A stretch of DNA of 64,000 nucleotides from NCBI GenBank assembly GCA_051000395.1, contig JBPCOI010000027.1, forward strand, positions 56,868-120,867, written 5' to 3'. Within the stretch, counting starts at the first letter, position 1, and each line of letters begins with the position of its first letter. Source of the stretch: JBPCOI01 sp051000395. Its GTDB lineage: Bacteria; Actinomycetota; Actinomycetes; Mycobacteriales; Jatrophihabitantaceae. Position numbers and translations under genes: made by a program. The notes below the pieces were generated by a model, which had not been told where the DNA came from, did no database searches, and saw only the letters and a program-made list of their open reading frames with translations. Of the stretch, positions 53,996-62,470 are shown piece after piece.

Positions 53996-55519
53996 TCAGC
54001 CGCGCGTCCCGATCGATGGTCTCACTCCACTGGGTTGCAACTCGTACAGGAACTGGTAGCCGAACAGGGTCGGCCAGCTGCGAGCCGCCAGCCTATCGAG
54101 CGCGGCGGCCGCCGAAGAGGCCCGCGCCAGCGCCGGGCCCGCGTCGCGGCCGAGCACGTCGAACGGGGTGCCGACGACGGAGCGGCGCCGGATGACCAGC
54201 CCACACGAGCGCACCAACCGCTCGAAGCTGCGCCGGGTGAAGAAGCGGACGTGTCCCCGGTCGAGCAGTCCGCGCTGGTCGTAGTCGAATCTGCCCAGCG
54301 CGACGCGGGTGCGCGGGTACCAGTGCGCGAAGTTGGGGACGCTGACCAGGATCGTCCCGTCGACCGCGAGTCGGGTAGCCAGGTCCGCGAGCAGGCGTTC
54401 GGGGTCGACGACGTGCTCCAGCACGTCCGCCGCCACGATCACCCGGTAGTCGTGGCCGGCTTCGGGCGGCAGGCCGTGCTCCAGGTCCGCCTCGACGAAC
54501 CCGTCGAGGCGGTCGCCGACGCCGTCGTGCTTGACGAGATCCACCCCGAAGACCTGATGGCCGTAGCCGCGTGCCAGCTCGCCGAAGCGCCCGTCGGAGC
54601 ATCCCACGTCCAGGATCCTGGACGCTTCGAGCTTGGCGAGCCAGGACAGCAGGCGCCCGTGCGAGGAGTGCGGCGAGTCCTTGACCTCGTAGGCGCAGGT
54701 GTCGATGCTCTTCTCGTCGCCGGTCCCGTTGCCGTTCCCGCGCGGAGCGTCACCCAGTCCGATCCGGCGCAGCCGGAACCGGAGCACGTCGAGGCTGACG
54801 TCGCGCGCGTAGCGCAGGCCGTTGACGTAGCAGATCTCCTCGCCGTAGTAGGTCGGGATGGGGACCTCGGCGATGCGCTTGCCGGCCCGGTGCAGGCCCA
54901 GGATGATCTCGGTGTCGAAGTCGAAGCCGTCGCTGTAGGTGTCGAACGGAAGCTCGGCCAGCGCGCTGACGCGGTACGCCCGGTAGCCGCTGTGCCATTC
55001 GGACAGTTCCAGGCCGCTCATCGCGTTCTGGAAGCGGGTCAGGATGCGGTTGCCGACGAACTTGTAGAGCGGCATGCCCCCGGCGCGCGCGGCACCCGGT
55101 TGCATCATGCGCGAGCCGAGCACCGCGTCAGCCGTCTCGTCGGTGAGCGCCTCGACGACGTCCTCGATCACCTCCGGCGCGTACTGGCCGTCGCCGTGCA
55201 GCAGCACCACGATGTCCAGGCCGTGCTGGATCGCCCAGCGGTACCCGGACTTCTGGTTGCCGCCGTAGCCGAGGTTGCTGGGATTGCGCACGACGGTGAG
55301 CGGCAAGGTGTTGAGCTCGCGGTAGGCCAGTCCGATCCGGTAGGTGTCGTCGTGGCTCGCGTCGTCGCAGACCAGGACGTGGTCGACGGCGGCCCGGAAG
55401 CTTTGCGGCAGCCGGTCGAGCACGGCAGTCAGCGTCGTCGCCGCGTTGTAGGCGACGACCAGTACCCCAACGCGCGGCACTCGCCCACCGCGAGGCTCAC
55501 CGCGTTTCATGTCGTCCAC
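53996..55519 (-). CDS. GT2 glycosyltransferase fused to a class I methyltransferase
   Basis: A 507-residue two-domain protein. Residues 1-250 are a DPM1-like GT2: VGVLVVAYNAATTLTAVLDRL, CDDASHDDT, LHGDGQYAPEVI (metal-binding DxD-like), LGSRM and ELSEWHSGYRAYR. After a linker, residues 290-490 form a SAM methyltransferase: RILDVGCSDGRFGELARGYG, VFGVDL, VIVAADVLEHVVDPERLL, VSVPNFAHWYPR and RGLLDRGHVRFFT. One chain could transfer a sugar to polyprenyl phosphate and methylate a product. The GTG start has AAGGGTGA upstream. Divergent from the oxygenase gene. Confidence 0.88.
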   Translation of the reverse strand: MDDMKRGEPRGGRVPRVGVLVVAYNAATTLTAVLDRLPQSFRAAVDHVLVCDDASHDDTYRIGLAYRELNTLPLTVVRNPSNLGYGGNQKSGYRWAIQHGLDIVVLLHGDGQYAPEVIEDVVEALTDETADAVLGSRMMQPGAARAGGMPLYKFVGNRILTRFQNAMSGLELSEWHSGYRAYRVSALAELPFDTYSDGFDFDTEIILGLHRAGKRIAEVPIPTYYGEEICYVNGLRYARDVSLDVLRFRLRRIGLGDAPRGNGNGTGDEKSIDTCAYEVKDSPHSSHGRLLSWLAKLEASRILDVGCSDGRFGELARGYGHQVFGVDLVKHDGVGDRLDGFVEADLEHGLPPEAGHDYRVIVAADVLEHVVDPERLLADLATRLAVDGTILVSVPNFAHWYPRTRVALGRFDYDQRGLLDRGHVRFFTRRSFERLVRSCGLVIRRRSVVGTPFDVLGRDAGPALARASSAAAALDRLAARSWPTLFGYQFLYELQPSGVRPSIGTRG

Positions 55520-55626
55520 CGCGTCACCCTTCCCGGGAGAGGTGCTCTGCTGGCAGACCGTATCGGGCGCCGTGCCCGCGCGAAAGTGCCGCGGACAGCG
55601 GTGCCCACTGTGCCAAACTGTGCGCC

Positions 55627-56469
55627 ATGACGTTGCGACTCATCGATTTCGGGCGTCTGGAGAACGAGCTGCCCACGCTGCGCGAGCGCTACGCCGCAGC
55701 GTCGCCGTTCCCGCATGTGGTGCTCGACGACGTCCTGAGCGCCGCGGCCTTCCAGCGGGCGGCGGGCGAGTTCCCGGCCGTCACCGACGCGTCCTGGAAG
55801 GGTTACCTGCACGTCAACGAGACCAAGTTCGCCAACACCGACACCGCCTCGTGGTCGCCCGCGTTGCAGGAGGTCGCGGCGGAGTTCCTCTCGCCAGAGT
55901 TCACCGCCTTCCTCGCGCGGCTGACCGGGATCGAGAACCTGCTGCCCGACGCATCGCTGGACGGCGGCGGCCTGCACCAGACGCTGCGGGGCGGCCACCT
56001 CAACGTGCACGCCGACTTCACCACGCATCACGGCCGCGAGAACTGGGCCCGGCGCGTCAACATCCTGCTGTACCTGAACGAGGACTGGCGCGAGGAATGG
56101 GGCGGCCAGCTCGAGCTGTGGGACGCCGACATGACGGCGTGCCGGGCGCGGGTGGCCCCGCGCGGCAACCGGATGCTGGTGTTCACCACGTCCGAGGACA
56201 GCTTCCACGGCCACCCGGACCCCCTCGTCTGTCCCGAGGGCGTCGCTCGCCGCTCGATGGCGCTGTACTACTTCACCGAGCAGGAACGTCCGGTGCGCCG
56301 GGCGACCAACTACCGGGCTCGGCCCGAGGACGGTGCGAAGAAGGTCGCTATCTGGGCCGACCGGGTCGTGCTGGACCTCTACGACCGGTTCAAGCGCCGC
56401 TCGGGCCTGTCAGACGACCGGGTGAGTGCCCTCCTGCAGCGCGCCCACCGGTTGCGGGGGCGCCGGTAG
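55627..56469 (+). CDS. 2-oxoglutarate/Fe(II)-dependent oxygenase (prolyl 4-hydroxylase-like)
   Basis: A 280-residue P4H-like oxygenase. The iron site is HxD in GGHLNVHADFTTHHG, with the distal His in SFHGHPDPL and the 2OG-binding Arg in RRSMALYYFT; LLYLNEDWREEWGGQLELWD is the conserved core strand block. It begins PHVVLDDVLSAAAFQ, as in other bacterial 2OG-Fe(II) oxygenases of glycan clusters. It likely hydroxylates a sugar, amino acid or lipid of the product. Its 3' end overlaps the acyltransferase gene antisense by 60 bases. Confidence 0.85.
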   Translation: MTLRLIDFGRLENELPTLRERYAAASPFPHVVLDDVLSAAAFQRAAGEFPAVTDASWKGYLHVNETKFANTDTASWSPALQEVAAEFLSPEFTAFLARLTGIENLLPDASLDGGGLHQTLRGGHLNVHADFTTHHGRENWARRVNILLYLNEDWREEWGGQLELWDADMTACRARVAPRGNRMLVFTTSEDSFHGHPDPLVCPEGVARRSMALYYFTEQERPVRRATNYRARPEDGAKKVAIWADRVVLDLYDRFKRRSGLSDDRVSALLQRAHRLRGRR

Positions 56470-57624
56470 CTCTCCGGGCGGCGTGCCGGACCGCGCCCGG
56501 CGATGCCGGCGGGGCGGACGGGTGGCGAACCGGCGCAGCCGGCGCCTGGTCGGCTCGTCGACGAGCTTATGCATCAGCACGACGACGACGACCAGGATCG
56601 CCAGCCCGAGCGCGGTGCGCGTGAACCAGTGCCAGTGATGAGTGTGCCGGGCGACGAACCAGAAGATCGGGTAGTGCCAGACGTAGATCGCCAGCGACGC
56701 GGTGCCGAGCCGCGCCAACGGGGCCCACGTGATCGCCCTGACTATAGGGCTCTCTGGGGTCGTGACGTGGTACGCGCCGAGCACGAACACGCTGACCGCG
56801 ACGTCGATCAGCACACCCTGCCACGTGTAGTAGGCGTGGTCGCCGAAACGCGCGCTGCTCAAGACGAGCGCCGCGACGCCGGCGAGGGACAGCGTCAACG
56901 CGGCGCCGGCGTACCTGCGCAGGCGCGCGACGTGTTCGACGACCAGCGCGGCGAGGGCGCCCCACAACAGGCCGTCCATGCGGGTGGTGGTGCGCAGCGA
57001 GGCGCGGTAGACCCCTTCCACGTCGTAGGAGTGAGCCCGCCAGATCGTCACGACGACGATCGCGACGGCCAGCCCGGCCGCCAGCCAACGGCGACGGCGC
57101 GACAGCAGCAGAACCAGCAGGACCAGCGCCACATAGAACTGCTCCTGCACGCTGAGATACCACATGTGTCCCAGGTCCGAACGGGCCGCGAGGGCGTTGT
57201 TCTGCAGGTACCAGTTCCACGTGAACGTGGCGATCGTCAGCACCGACTTACCGGTCGTCTGCGCCGAATACGGGTCGGTGTGATCCACCCGGCTGATCAG
57301 CAGGATCACCAGCAGCAGCGGGTAGACCTCCACGCCGATCCGGACGAAGCGCTCCACGTAGTAGCGCCACGGACGCAGCCCGTACGCCGACTGGCTGCGG
57401 GCGAGCAGGCTGCGGGTGACGACGAACCCGCCGACGACGAGAAAGACGCTGACGCCCAGGTTGCCGGCGTGGAACAGCCCGTCCGCGGGTGCCGCGGCGC
57501 GCAGCGGGGCGAGCGGAAACAGCGTCCAGCCGTGAGAGAGCACCACCAGCACGATGGCCACACCGCGGATCCCGTCGAGGGCGTCGATACGGGATCGGCG
57601 GCTACCGAGCTGCGCCTCGGGCAT
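56410..57624 (-). CDS. Acyltransferase-3 family membrane protein (OafA-like)
   Basis: Integral membrane O-acyltransferase of about 404 residues and ten helices. RIDALDGIRGVAIVLVVLSHGW has the family R-x10-H. VFLVVGGFVVTRSLL, RRYYVERFVRI-like YYVERFVRIGVEVYPLLL, HMWYLSVQEQFYVALVLLV and the late YVWHYPIFW are typical. It should acetylate or otherwise acylate a surface sugar. The tail is Arg/Pro-rich. ATG chosen, with AGGG eight bases upstream; GTG at 57633 is an alternative. Confidence 0.9.
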   Translation of the reverse strand: MPEAQLGSRRSRIDALDGIRGVAIVLVVLSHGWTLFPLAPLRAAAPADGLFHAGNLGVSVFLVVGGFVVTRSLLARSQSAYGLRPWRYYVERFVRIGVEVYPLLLVILLISRVDHTDPYSAQTTGKSVLTIATFTWNWYLQNNALAARSDLGHMWYLSVQEQFYVALVLLVLLLSRRRRWLAAGLAVAIVVVTIWRAHSYDVEGVYRASLRTTTRMDGLLWGALAALVVEHVARLRRYAGAALTLSLAGVAALVLSSARFGDHAYYTWQGVLIDVAVSVFVLGAYHVTTPESPIVRAITWAPLARLGTASLAIYVWHYPIFWFVARHTHHWHWFTRTALGLAILVVVVVLMHKLVDEPTRRRLRRFATRPPRRHRRARSGTPPGELPAPPQPVGALQEGTHPVV

Positions 57625-57701
57625 GCGCGTCACCCTACGTCAGGACGTCGGTGCCGTGTACGGTGTCGTGCACCGTCGATATGAGCGAGGTAGGAGTACA
57701 G

Positions 57702-58832
57702 GTGCGAAAGGCAGCCGCAGCGGTGCTCGTCGGCTTTGGCGTCTTCTGTCTCGTGCTGGCCGGGATGCTGCGCTTCTACGCGCCGGGCGCGGCGGAGAAG
57801 ACGCCGTTGAACACCGACGCGATGAGCGTCGCCACCGGCCCCGCCACGTTGTACAACCCGAGCACCGGGCAGGCCACGAACTTCGAGGCCAAGGCCACCC
57901 GGCACCTGCGCGCGGATTCGGCCGCCTCCAACTCGAACGTCATCGTGTTCGAGGAATCGTTGTGCACGGTGAAGGTGATCGGCCCGACTCCCGAATGCGT
58001 CGACGCCCGCGACCCGCAGGGCAGGCTGCTCAGCTTCACCACCGACCGCGTCGCCGACAACCGCACGACGGCCATGGCGGTGAACGATCCGAAGTACAAC
58101 GAGAACGTCGACGGCAATACCAACGTCAAGCACATCGGGCTCAGCTACAAGTTCCCGTTCAACGCTGAGAAGAAGAGCTACCCGTTCTTCGACACCGACA
58201 CCAATACGGTCGCGACGGCCAAGTACCAGGGCGAGTCGAGCCTGGAGGGGCTGACGGTCTACAAGTTCGTGGCCACCATCCCGCCGACCAGCGCGATGAT
58301 TTCACCCGGCCTGCCGGGCCTGTTCTCGAACACCCGCACGGTGTGGATCGAGCCCACCACCGGGGTGATCGTCAAGGGGGTCGAGCATCAGCTGCGCACG
58401 CTGCCCGACGGGAAGAAGGTCCTCGACCTGACGTTGACCTTCGATCAGGCGACGGTGCGGTCCCAGGCGAAGCTGGCCGACGACGGCCGCAGCAAGATCC
58501 AGCTGCTGACGGTCATCGTGCCGATCATCGCGCTGGTCCTCGGCATCATCGCCCTGCTCGCGGCGTGGCTGGTGGCGCGCCGGAACTCCGCCGCGGTGGG
58601 TCGGCGCCGCGCCGAGGACCGGACGCCACCGCCGGACTGGGAGCCCAACTGGCCGGGGGCGAGCAGTGACGCACCGGAGGCCGGCGGAGAGGCAACGGCG
58701 CCGACCGAGCGGGTGCCCAATCGCGAGGACCCCTACGACGAGCAGGCGCACGGCGCGGATCCGAGCCGGGGGGAGCAGCCCGTCGAGGACCCCTACCGAG
58801 GCGGGCCCGCCGAAGGCAGCTCGCAGACGTAG
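57702..58832 (+). CDS. DUF3068 family membrane protein
   Basis: A 376-residue protein with an N-terminal membrane helix (AAAVLVGFGVFCLVLAGML), a ~280-residue extracytoplasmic beta-rich domain, and a second helix (LLTVIVPIIALVLGIIALLAAW). A charged, proline-rich cytoplasmic tail follows. RFYAPGAAEKTPLN, TVWIEPTTGVIVKGVEHQ and the two-helix layout match DUF3068, an actinobacterial family often near glycosyltransferases; function unknown. The GTG start is set by AGGAG five bases upstream; ATG at 57681 is possible. It overlaps the next methyltransferase gene antisense by 40 bases. Confidence 0.85.
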   Translation: MRKAAAAVLVGFGVFCLVLAGMLRFYAPGAAEKTPLNTDAMSVATGPATLYNPSTGQATNFEAKATRHLRADSAASNSNVIVFEESLCTVKVIGPTPECVDARDPQGRLLSFTTDRVADNRTTAMAVNDPKYNENVDGNTNVKHIGLSYKFPFNAEKKSYPFFDTDTNTVATAKYQGESSLEGLTVYKFVATIPPTSAMISPGLPGLFSNTRTVWIEPTTGVIVKGVEHQLRTLPDGKKVLDLTLTFDQATVRSQAKLADDGRSKIQLLTVIVPIIALVLGIIALLAAWLVARRNSAAVGRRRAEDRTPPPDWEPNWPGASSDAPEAGGEATAPTERVPNREDPYDEQAHGADPSRGEQPVEDPYRGGPAEGSSQT

Positions 58833-59620
58833 ATCGCGGTGCCCGGCAGGATCGCCCCGCGCAACGGCGACCACTGGCCCCACTCCTGCGTGTGCCCCGC
58901 CGGCCACTGCGGCTCCACTACGTCGAGCAGCCGCAGGCCGGCCGCGGCTATTTCCTGTACACGGTCGCCGAGGGTGCGGTGGTGCTCCACGTAGGTCGCC
59001 GTGCCGTTCGCGGCGTACTCGACGTAGGGCGTGCGATCCCAGTACGGCATCCGCGCGGTGAGCCCGTCCGGGCCGGGATCGTCCGGGAAGCACCAGCGCA
59101 GCGGATGCGTGGTCGCGAACACCCATCGGCCGCCGGGCTTCAGCACGCGCGCGACTTCGCGCATCAGTCGTGCGGAGTCCTCGACGAACTGGATCGCGCC
59201 GAACGCCGTGAACGCGATGTCGAAGGCCCGGTCCGCGAACGGCAGGTGCTGCGCGTCTGCCTGGACGAGCGGCACGTCGATTCCCGTCTCGTCATTGCCG
59301 GCGCGGGCGTGGCGCAGCATCCCGCCGGAGAGGTCGAACGCAACCGGGCGCGCGTGCTGTCCGGCGAGCCAGCGCGAACACATCGCGGCGCCGCAGCCCA
59401 CCTCGAGCATCCGCTTGCCGCGTAGCTCGCCGAGCAGGCGCGCGTCGTGCTCCCGCAGGCGCTCCGGCGACCAGACGAAGTCCGCGACGCCGAGGAAGGC
59501 GCCGTGCTCGGCCTGGTAGCTGTCCGCGTCGCAGTCCCACCAGCCGCGGTTCGCGCGCACCGTGCTGGCCGCGTCCACCTGCCGACGGGTGACGCCCACC
59601 GCCTTCCCGATCTCTGGCAC
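58793..59620 (-). CDS. Class I SAM-dependent methyltransferase upstream of rpsA
   Basis: A 275-residue Methyltransf_11-type enzyme: RMLEVGCGAAMCSRWLAGQ (SAM loop), VAFDLSGGMLRHAR, VQADAQHLPFADRAFDIAFTAFG, and LMREVARVLKPGGRWVFATTHP. Substrate unknown. Proteins of this type commonly sit just upstream of, and divergent to, rpsA in actinobacteria. The GTG start precedes PEIGKAVGVTRRQVDAAST, the usual N-terminus; the frame stays open upstream, but that extension has no conserved look. The 270-base spacer to rpsA holds the rpsA promoter and leader; no other gene is seen there. Confidence 0.85.
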   Translation of the reverse strand: MPEIGKAVGVTRRQVDAASTVRANRGWWDCDADSYQAEHGAFLGVADFVWSPERLREHDARLLGELRGKRMLEVGCGAAMCSRWLAGQHARPVAFDLSGGMLRHARAGNDETGIDVPLVQADAQHLPFADRAFDIAFTAFGAIQFVEDSARLMREVARVLKPGGRWVFATTHPLRWCFPDDPGPDGLTARMPYWDRTPYVEYAANGTATYVEHHRTLGDRVQEIAAAGLRLLDVVEPQWPAGHTQEWGQWSPLRGAILPGTAIYVCELPSAGPPR

Positions 59621-59890
59621 GGTGCGGATCCTGCCAGTATCGGATCCCGACGTGGCACCGTGCGGACTGCGGCCCGACTCGGCCTCCGCGGTGCGGCAGC
59701 CGGCCGTGGCAGCGGATTTCCCCGCAAACACGCCACCGGAGTAGGCTGGCGCCTTGCGGAACAGGTCTGTGGCCTCGACATGGAGTAGGCCGCTCGTCGA
59801 AACCTTCTCGGTGCGGGGGTCCTCCTGCTCTCGGGGCGGGATCGGGCGTGTCCGCGGCCGCTCTATCACCTGTCAGGACCTACCTACTCA

Positions 59891-61348
59891 ATGACGTCCA
59901 CCACCGAAGCCCCCACGACGACCACCCCGCAAGTTGCGATCAACGACATCGGCTCCGCCGACGACTTCCTCGCCGCCATCGACTCCACGATCAAGTACTT
60001 CAACGACGGCGACATCGTCGAGGGCACGATCGTGAAGGTCGACCGCGACGAGGTGCTGCTCGACATCGGCTACAAGACCGAGGGCGTCATCCCCTCCCGC
60101 GAGCTGTCGATCAAGCATGACGTCGATCCGAACGAGGTCGTCTCGATCGGCGACGAGATCGAGGCCCTGGTTCTGCAGAAGGAGGACAAGGAGGGCCGGC
60201 TGATCCTGTCCAAGAAGCGCGCGCAGTACGAGCGGGCGTGGGGCACTATCGAGCAGAAGAAGGACAACGACGAGGTCGTCGAGGGCACGGTCATCGAGGT
60301 CGTCAAGGGCGGCCTGATCATCGACATCGGCCTGCGCGGATTCCTGCCCGCGTCGCTGGTGGAGATGCGCCGGGTGCGTGACCTGCAACCCTACGTGGGC
60401 AAGACCCTCGAGGCGAAGATCATCGAGCTGGACAAGAACCGCAACAACGTGGTGCTCTCGCGCCGGGCCTGGCTGGAGCAGACGCAGTCCGAGGTGCGCA
60501 GCGAGTTCCTGAACAAGCTCGCCAAGGACCAGGTGCGCACCGGTGTGGTGTCCTCCATCGTCAACTTCGGCGCGTTCGTCGATCTCGGGGGCGTCGACGG
60601 CCTGGTGCACGTGTCCGAGCTGTCCTGGAAGCACATCGACCACCCGTCCGAGGTCGTCGAGGTGGGCCAGGAGGTCACCGTCGAGGTGCTGGACATCGAC
60701 CTGGACCGCGAGCGGGTCTCGCTCTCGTTGAAGGCGACACAGGAAGATCCGTGGCGCCAGTTCGCCCGCACCCACCAGATCGGGCAGGTCGTGCCCGGCA
60801 AGGTCACCAAGCTGGTGCCGTTCGGGGCGTTCGTGCGGGTGCAGGACGGCATCGAGGGGCTGGTGCACATCTCCGAGTTGGCCGAGCGCCACGTGGAGAT
60901 CCCCGAGCAGGTCGTGCAGGTCGGCGACGAACTGCTCGTGAAGGTCATCGACATCGACCTGGAGCGGCGCCGGATCTCGCTATCGCTCAAGCAGGCCAAC
61001 GAGAGCGTGCTGGCCGACGAGCACTTCGACCCCGCGCAGTACGGCATGGAAGCCCAGTACGACGCCAAGGGCAACTACATCTACCCCGAGGGCTTCGACC
61101 CCGACACCCAGGAATGGCTGCCTGGCTACGACGTGCAGCGCGAGGCATGGGAGAAGCGTTACGCAGCCGCACGCGAGCGTTTCGAGGCGCACCGCAAGCA
61201 GCAGGAGGAGGCCCAGAAGGCCGACGCCGAGGCTGCCTCCGACAGCGGCGAGGCGAGCTCGTACACCTCCGATGCGCCGGAGAGCAACGGCACCTTGGCC
61301 TCGGACGAGGCACTCGCCGCGCTGCGGGAGAAGCTCGCCGGTCGGTAG
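59891..61348 (+). CDS. rpsA: 30S ribosomal protein S1 (bS1)
   Basis: Four S1 RNA-binding repeats over about 35-365: GDIVEGTIVKVDRDEVLLDIG, VVEGTVIEVVKGGLIIDIG, RTGVVSSIVNFGAFVDLGGVDG and GKVTKLVPFGAFVRVQDGIEG. A C-terminal tail follows with YIYPEGFDPDTQEWLPGYD, the actinobacterial S1 signature, then an acidic low-complexity end. The 485 residues match mycobacterial RpsA, which recruits mRNAs to the 30S and may take part in trans-translation. ATG start. coaE follows after nine bases. Confidence 0.97.
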   Translation: MTSTTEAPTTTTPQVAINDIGSADDFLAAIDSTIKYFNDGDIVEGTIVKVDRDEVLLDIGYKTEGVIPSRELSIKHDVDPNEVVSIGDEIEALVLQKEDKEGRLILSKKRAQYERAWGTIEQKKDNDEVVEGTVIEVVKGGLIIDIGLRGFLPASLVEMRRVRDLQPYVGKTLEAKIIELDKNRNNVVLSRRAWLEQTQSEVRSEFLNKLAKDQVRTGVVSSIVNFGAFVDLGGVDGLVHVSELSWKHIDHPSEVVEVGQEVTVEVLDIDLDRERVSLSLKATQEDPWRQFARTHQIGQVVPGKVTKLVPFGAFVRVQDGIEGLVHISELAERHVEIPEQVVQVGDELLVKVIDIDLERRRISLSLKQANESVLADEHFDPAQYGMEAQYDAKGNYIYPEGFDPDTQEWLPGYDVQREAWEKRYAAARERFEAHRKQQEEAQKADAEAASDSGEASSYTSDAPESNGTLASDEALAALREKLAGR

Positions 61349-61357
61349 CTTTCCGGT

Positions 61358-61966
61358 ATGCGCGTGGGGTTGACCGGCGGAGTCGGCTCGGGCAAGAGCA
61401 CGGTCGCCGCGATTCTTGCCGAGCACGGCGCTGTCGTCATCGACGCCGACGCGATCGCCCGCGAGGTGGTCGCCCCAGGCACGTCGGGGCTGGCTGAGGT
61501 GGTGGCGCGCTTCGGCGAGGGTGTGCTGGCCGCGGACGGAGCCTTGGACCGGACGGCGCTGGCAGCCGTCGTGTTCGACGACACGCGGGCGCTGGCGGAC
61601 CTCAACGGCCTCCTGCACCCGCGGATCGGCGCTCGTGCGGCCGAGCTGTCGGCAGCAGCGCCGGCGGAGGCAATCGTCGTCCACGACATCCCGCTGCTCG
61701 TCGAGGCAAACCTCGCTGAGGGCTTCGACGTCGTGGTGGTCGTCGAAGCGACCGTCTCGACGCGGGTGCAGCGGCTGGTCGATCGCGGCCTGCCCGAGAC
61801 GGATGCGCGGGCCCGGATCGCAGCGCAGGCAACCGACGAGCAGCGGCGGTCCGTGGCGCACGAGGTGATCGACAATGACGGCGATCTCGCCGCCTTGCGG
61901 GTCTCGACCGATACTCTATGGCAGCGGCTGGCCGCTCGTGAGAGCGCCGCGCGTCCGCCGTCCTGA
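61358..61966 (+). CDS. coaE: Dephospho-CoA kinase
   Basis: Final step of CoA synthesis, phosphorylating the 3'-hydroxyl of dephospho-CoA. Walker A LTGGVGSGKSTVAAIL, the DADAIAREVVAPG substrate motif, LHPRIGARA, VVHDIPLLVEA and RLVDRGLPETDARARIAAQ are all present. It has 202 residues, only the kinase domain; mycobacterial CoaE carries an added C-terminal UPF0157/GrpB-like domain that is absent here. ATG start nine bases after rpsA. Confidence 0.96.
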   Translation: MRVGLTGGVGSGKSTVAAILAEHGAVVIDADAIAREVVAPGTSGLAEVVARFGEGVLAADGALDRTALAAVVFDDTRALADLNGLLHPRIGARAAELSAAAPAEAIVVHDIPLLVEANLAEGFDVVVVVEATVSTRVQRLVDRGLPETDARARIAAQATDEQRRSVAHEVIDNDGDLAALRVSTDTLWQRLAARESAARPPS

Positions 61967-62052
61967 GCTGCCGAGTGGTTTGGTCGGCCCGCAGGCCATC
62001 AAGTAGAGTCATCGCTCGGCGCGCGGCACGGAAATCATCGGCCGCAGACCGT

Positions 62053-62125
62053 GCGGACGTAGCGCAGCTGGTAGCGCATCACCTTGCCAAGGTGAGGGTC
62101 GCGGGTTCGAATCCCGTCGTCCGCT
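62053..62125 (+). tRNA. tRNA-Gly (anticodon GCC)
   Basis: A 73-base cloverleaf. The acceptor GCGGACG pairs with CGTCCGC, discriminator T. The anticodon loop TTGCCAA sits in the TCACC/GGTGA stem, giving GCC. T-arm GCGGGTTCGAATCCCGT. CCA is not encoded. First of a three-tRNA cluster. Confidence 0.96.
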
Positions 62126-62201
62126 CGAGGCACCGCCTCGACGCTGCGAGCGAGGTGTGCACGAAGGTGGCCGGCGCGCGGTCGGACTCCAGCTCGACAG
62201 T

Positions 62202-62273
62202 GGCGGCGTGGCCGAGTGGCTTAGGCAAGGGCCTGCAAAGCCCTGTACGCGGGTTCGATTCCCGCCGCCGCCT
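62202..62273 (+). tRNA. tRNA-Cys (anticodon GCA)
   Basis: A 72-base cloverleaf. The acceptor GGCGGCG pairs with CGCCGCC, discriminator T. The anticodon loop CTGCAAA in the AGGGC/GCCCT stem gives GCA. T-arm GCGGGTTCGATTCCCGC. CCA is not encoded. Confidence 0.96.
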
Positions 62274-62306
62274 CGTGGCATAACCACCGCACGCCGGTGC
62301 ACATAA

Positions 62307-62381
<75 letters not shown>

Positions 62382-62403
62382 GGCTGGAATCCGGATTTCA
62401 GCC
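62382..62403 (+). terminator. Hairpin directly after tRNA-Val
   Basis: GGCTGGAA and TTTCAGCC form an eight-bp stem (one G-T pair) around TCCGGA, beginning at the base after the encoded CCA. No long T-run. It probably ends the tRNA cluster transcript or sets the 3' end for processing. Confidence 0.55.
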
Positions 62404-62470
62404 GGATATGTGACACCCCGGTGCCGCGTCTTTGCATTCAGAGCGTGATGGGCGGCAGAATGACGGCGCG

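Noticed and set aside
61975..62302. Short frames on both strands over the tRNA cluster
   Set aside because: The DNA is fully explained by tRNA-Gly and tRNA-Cys.
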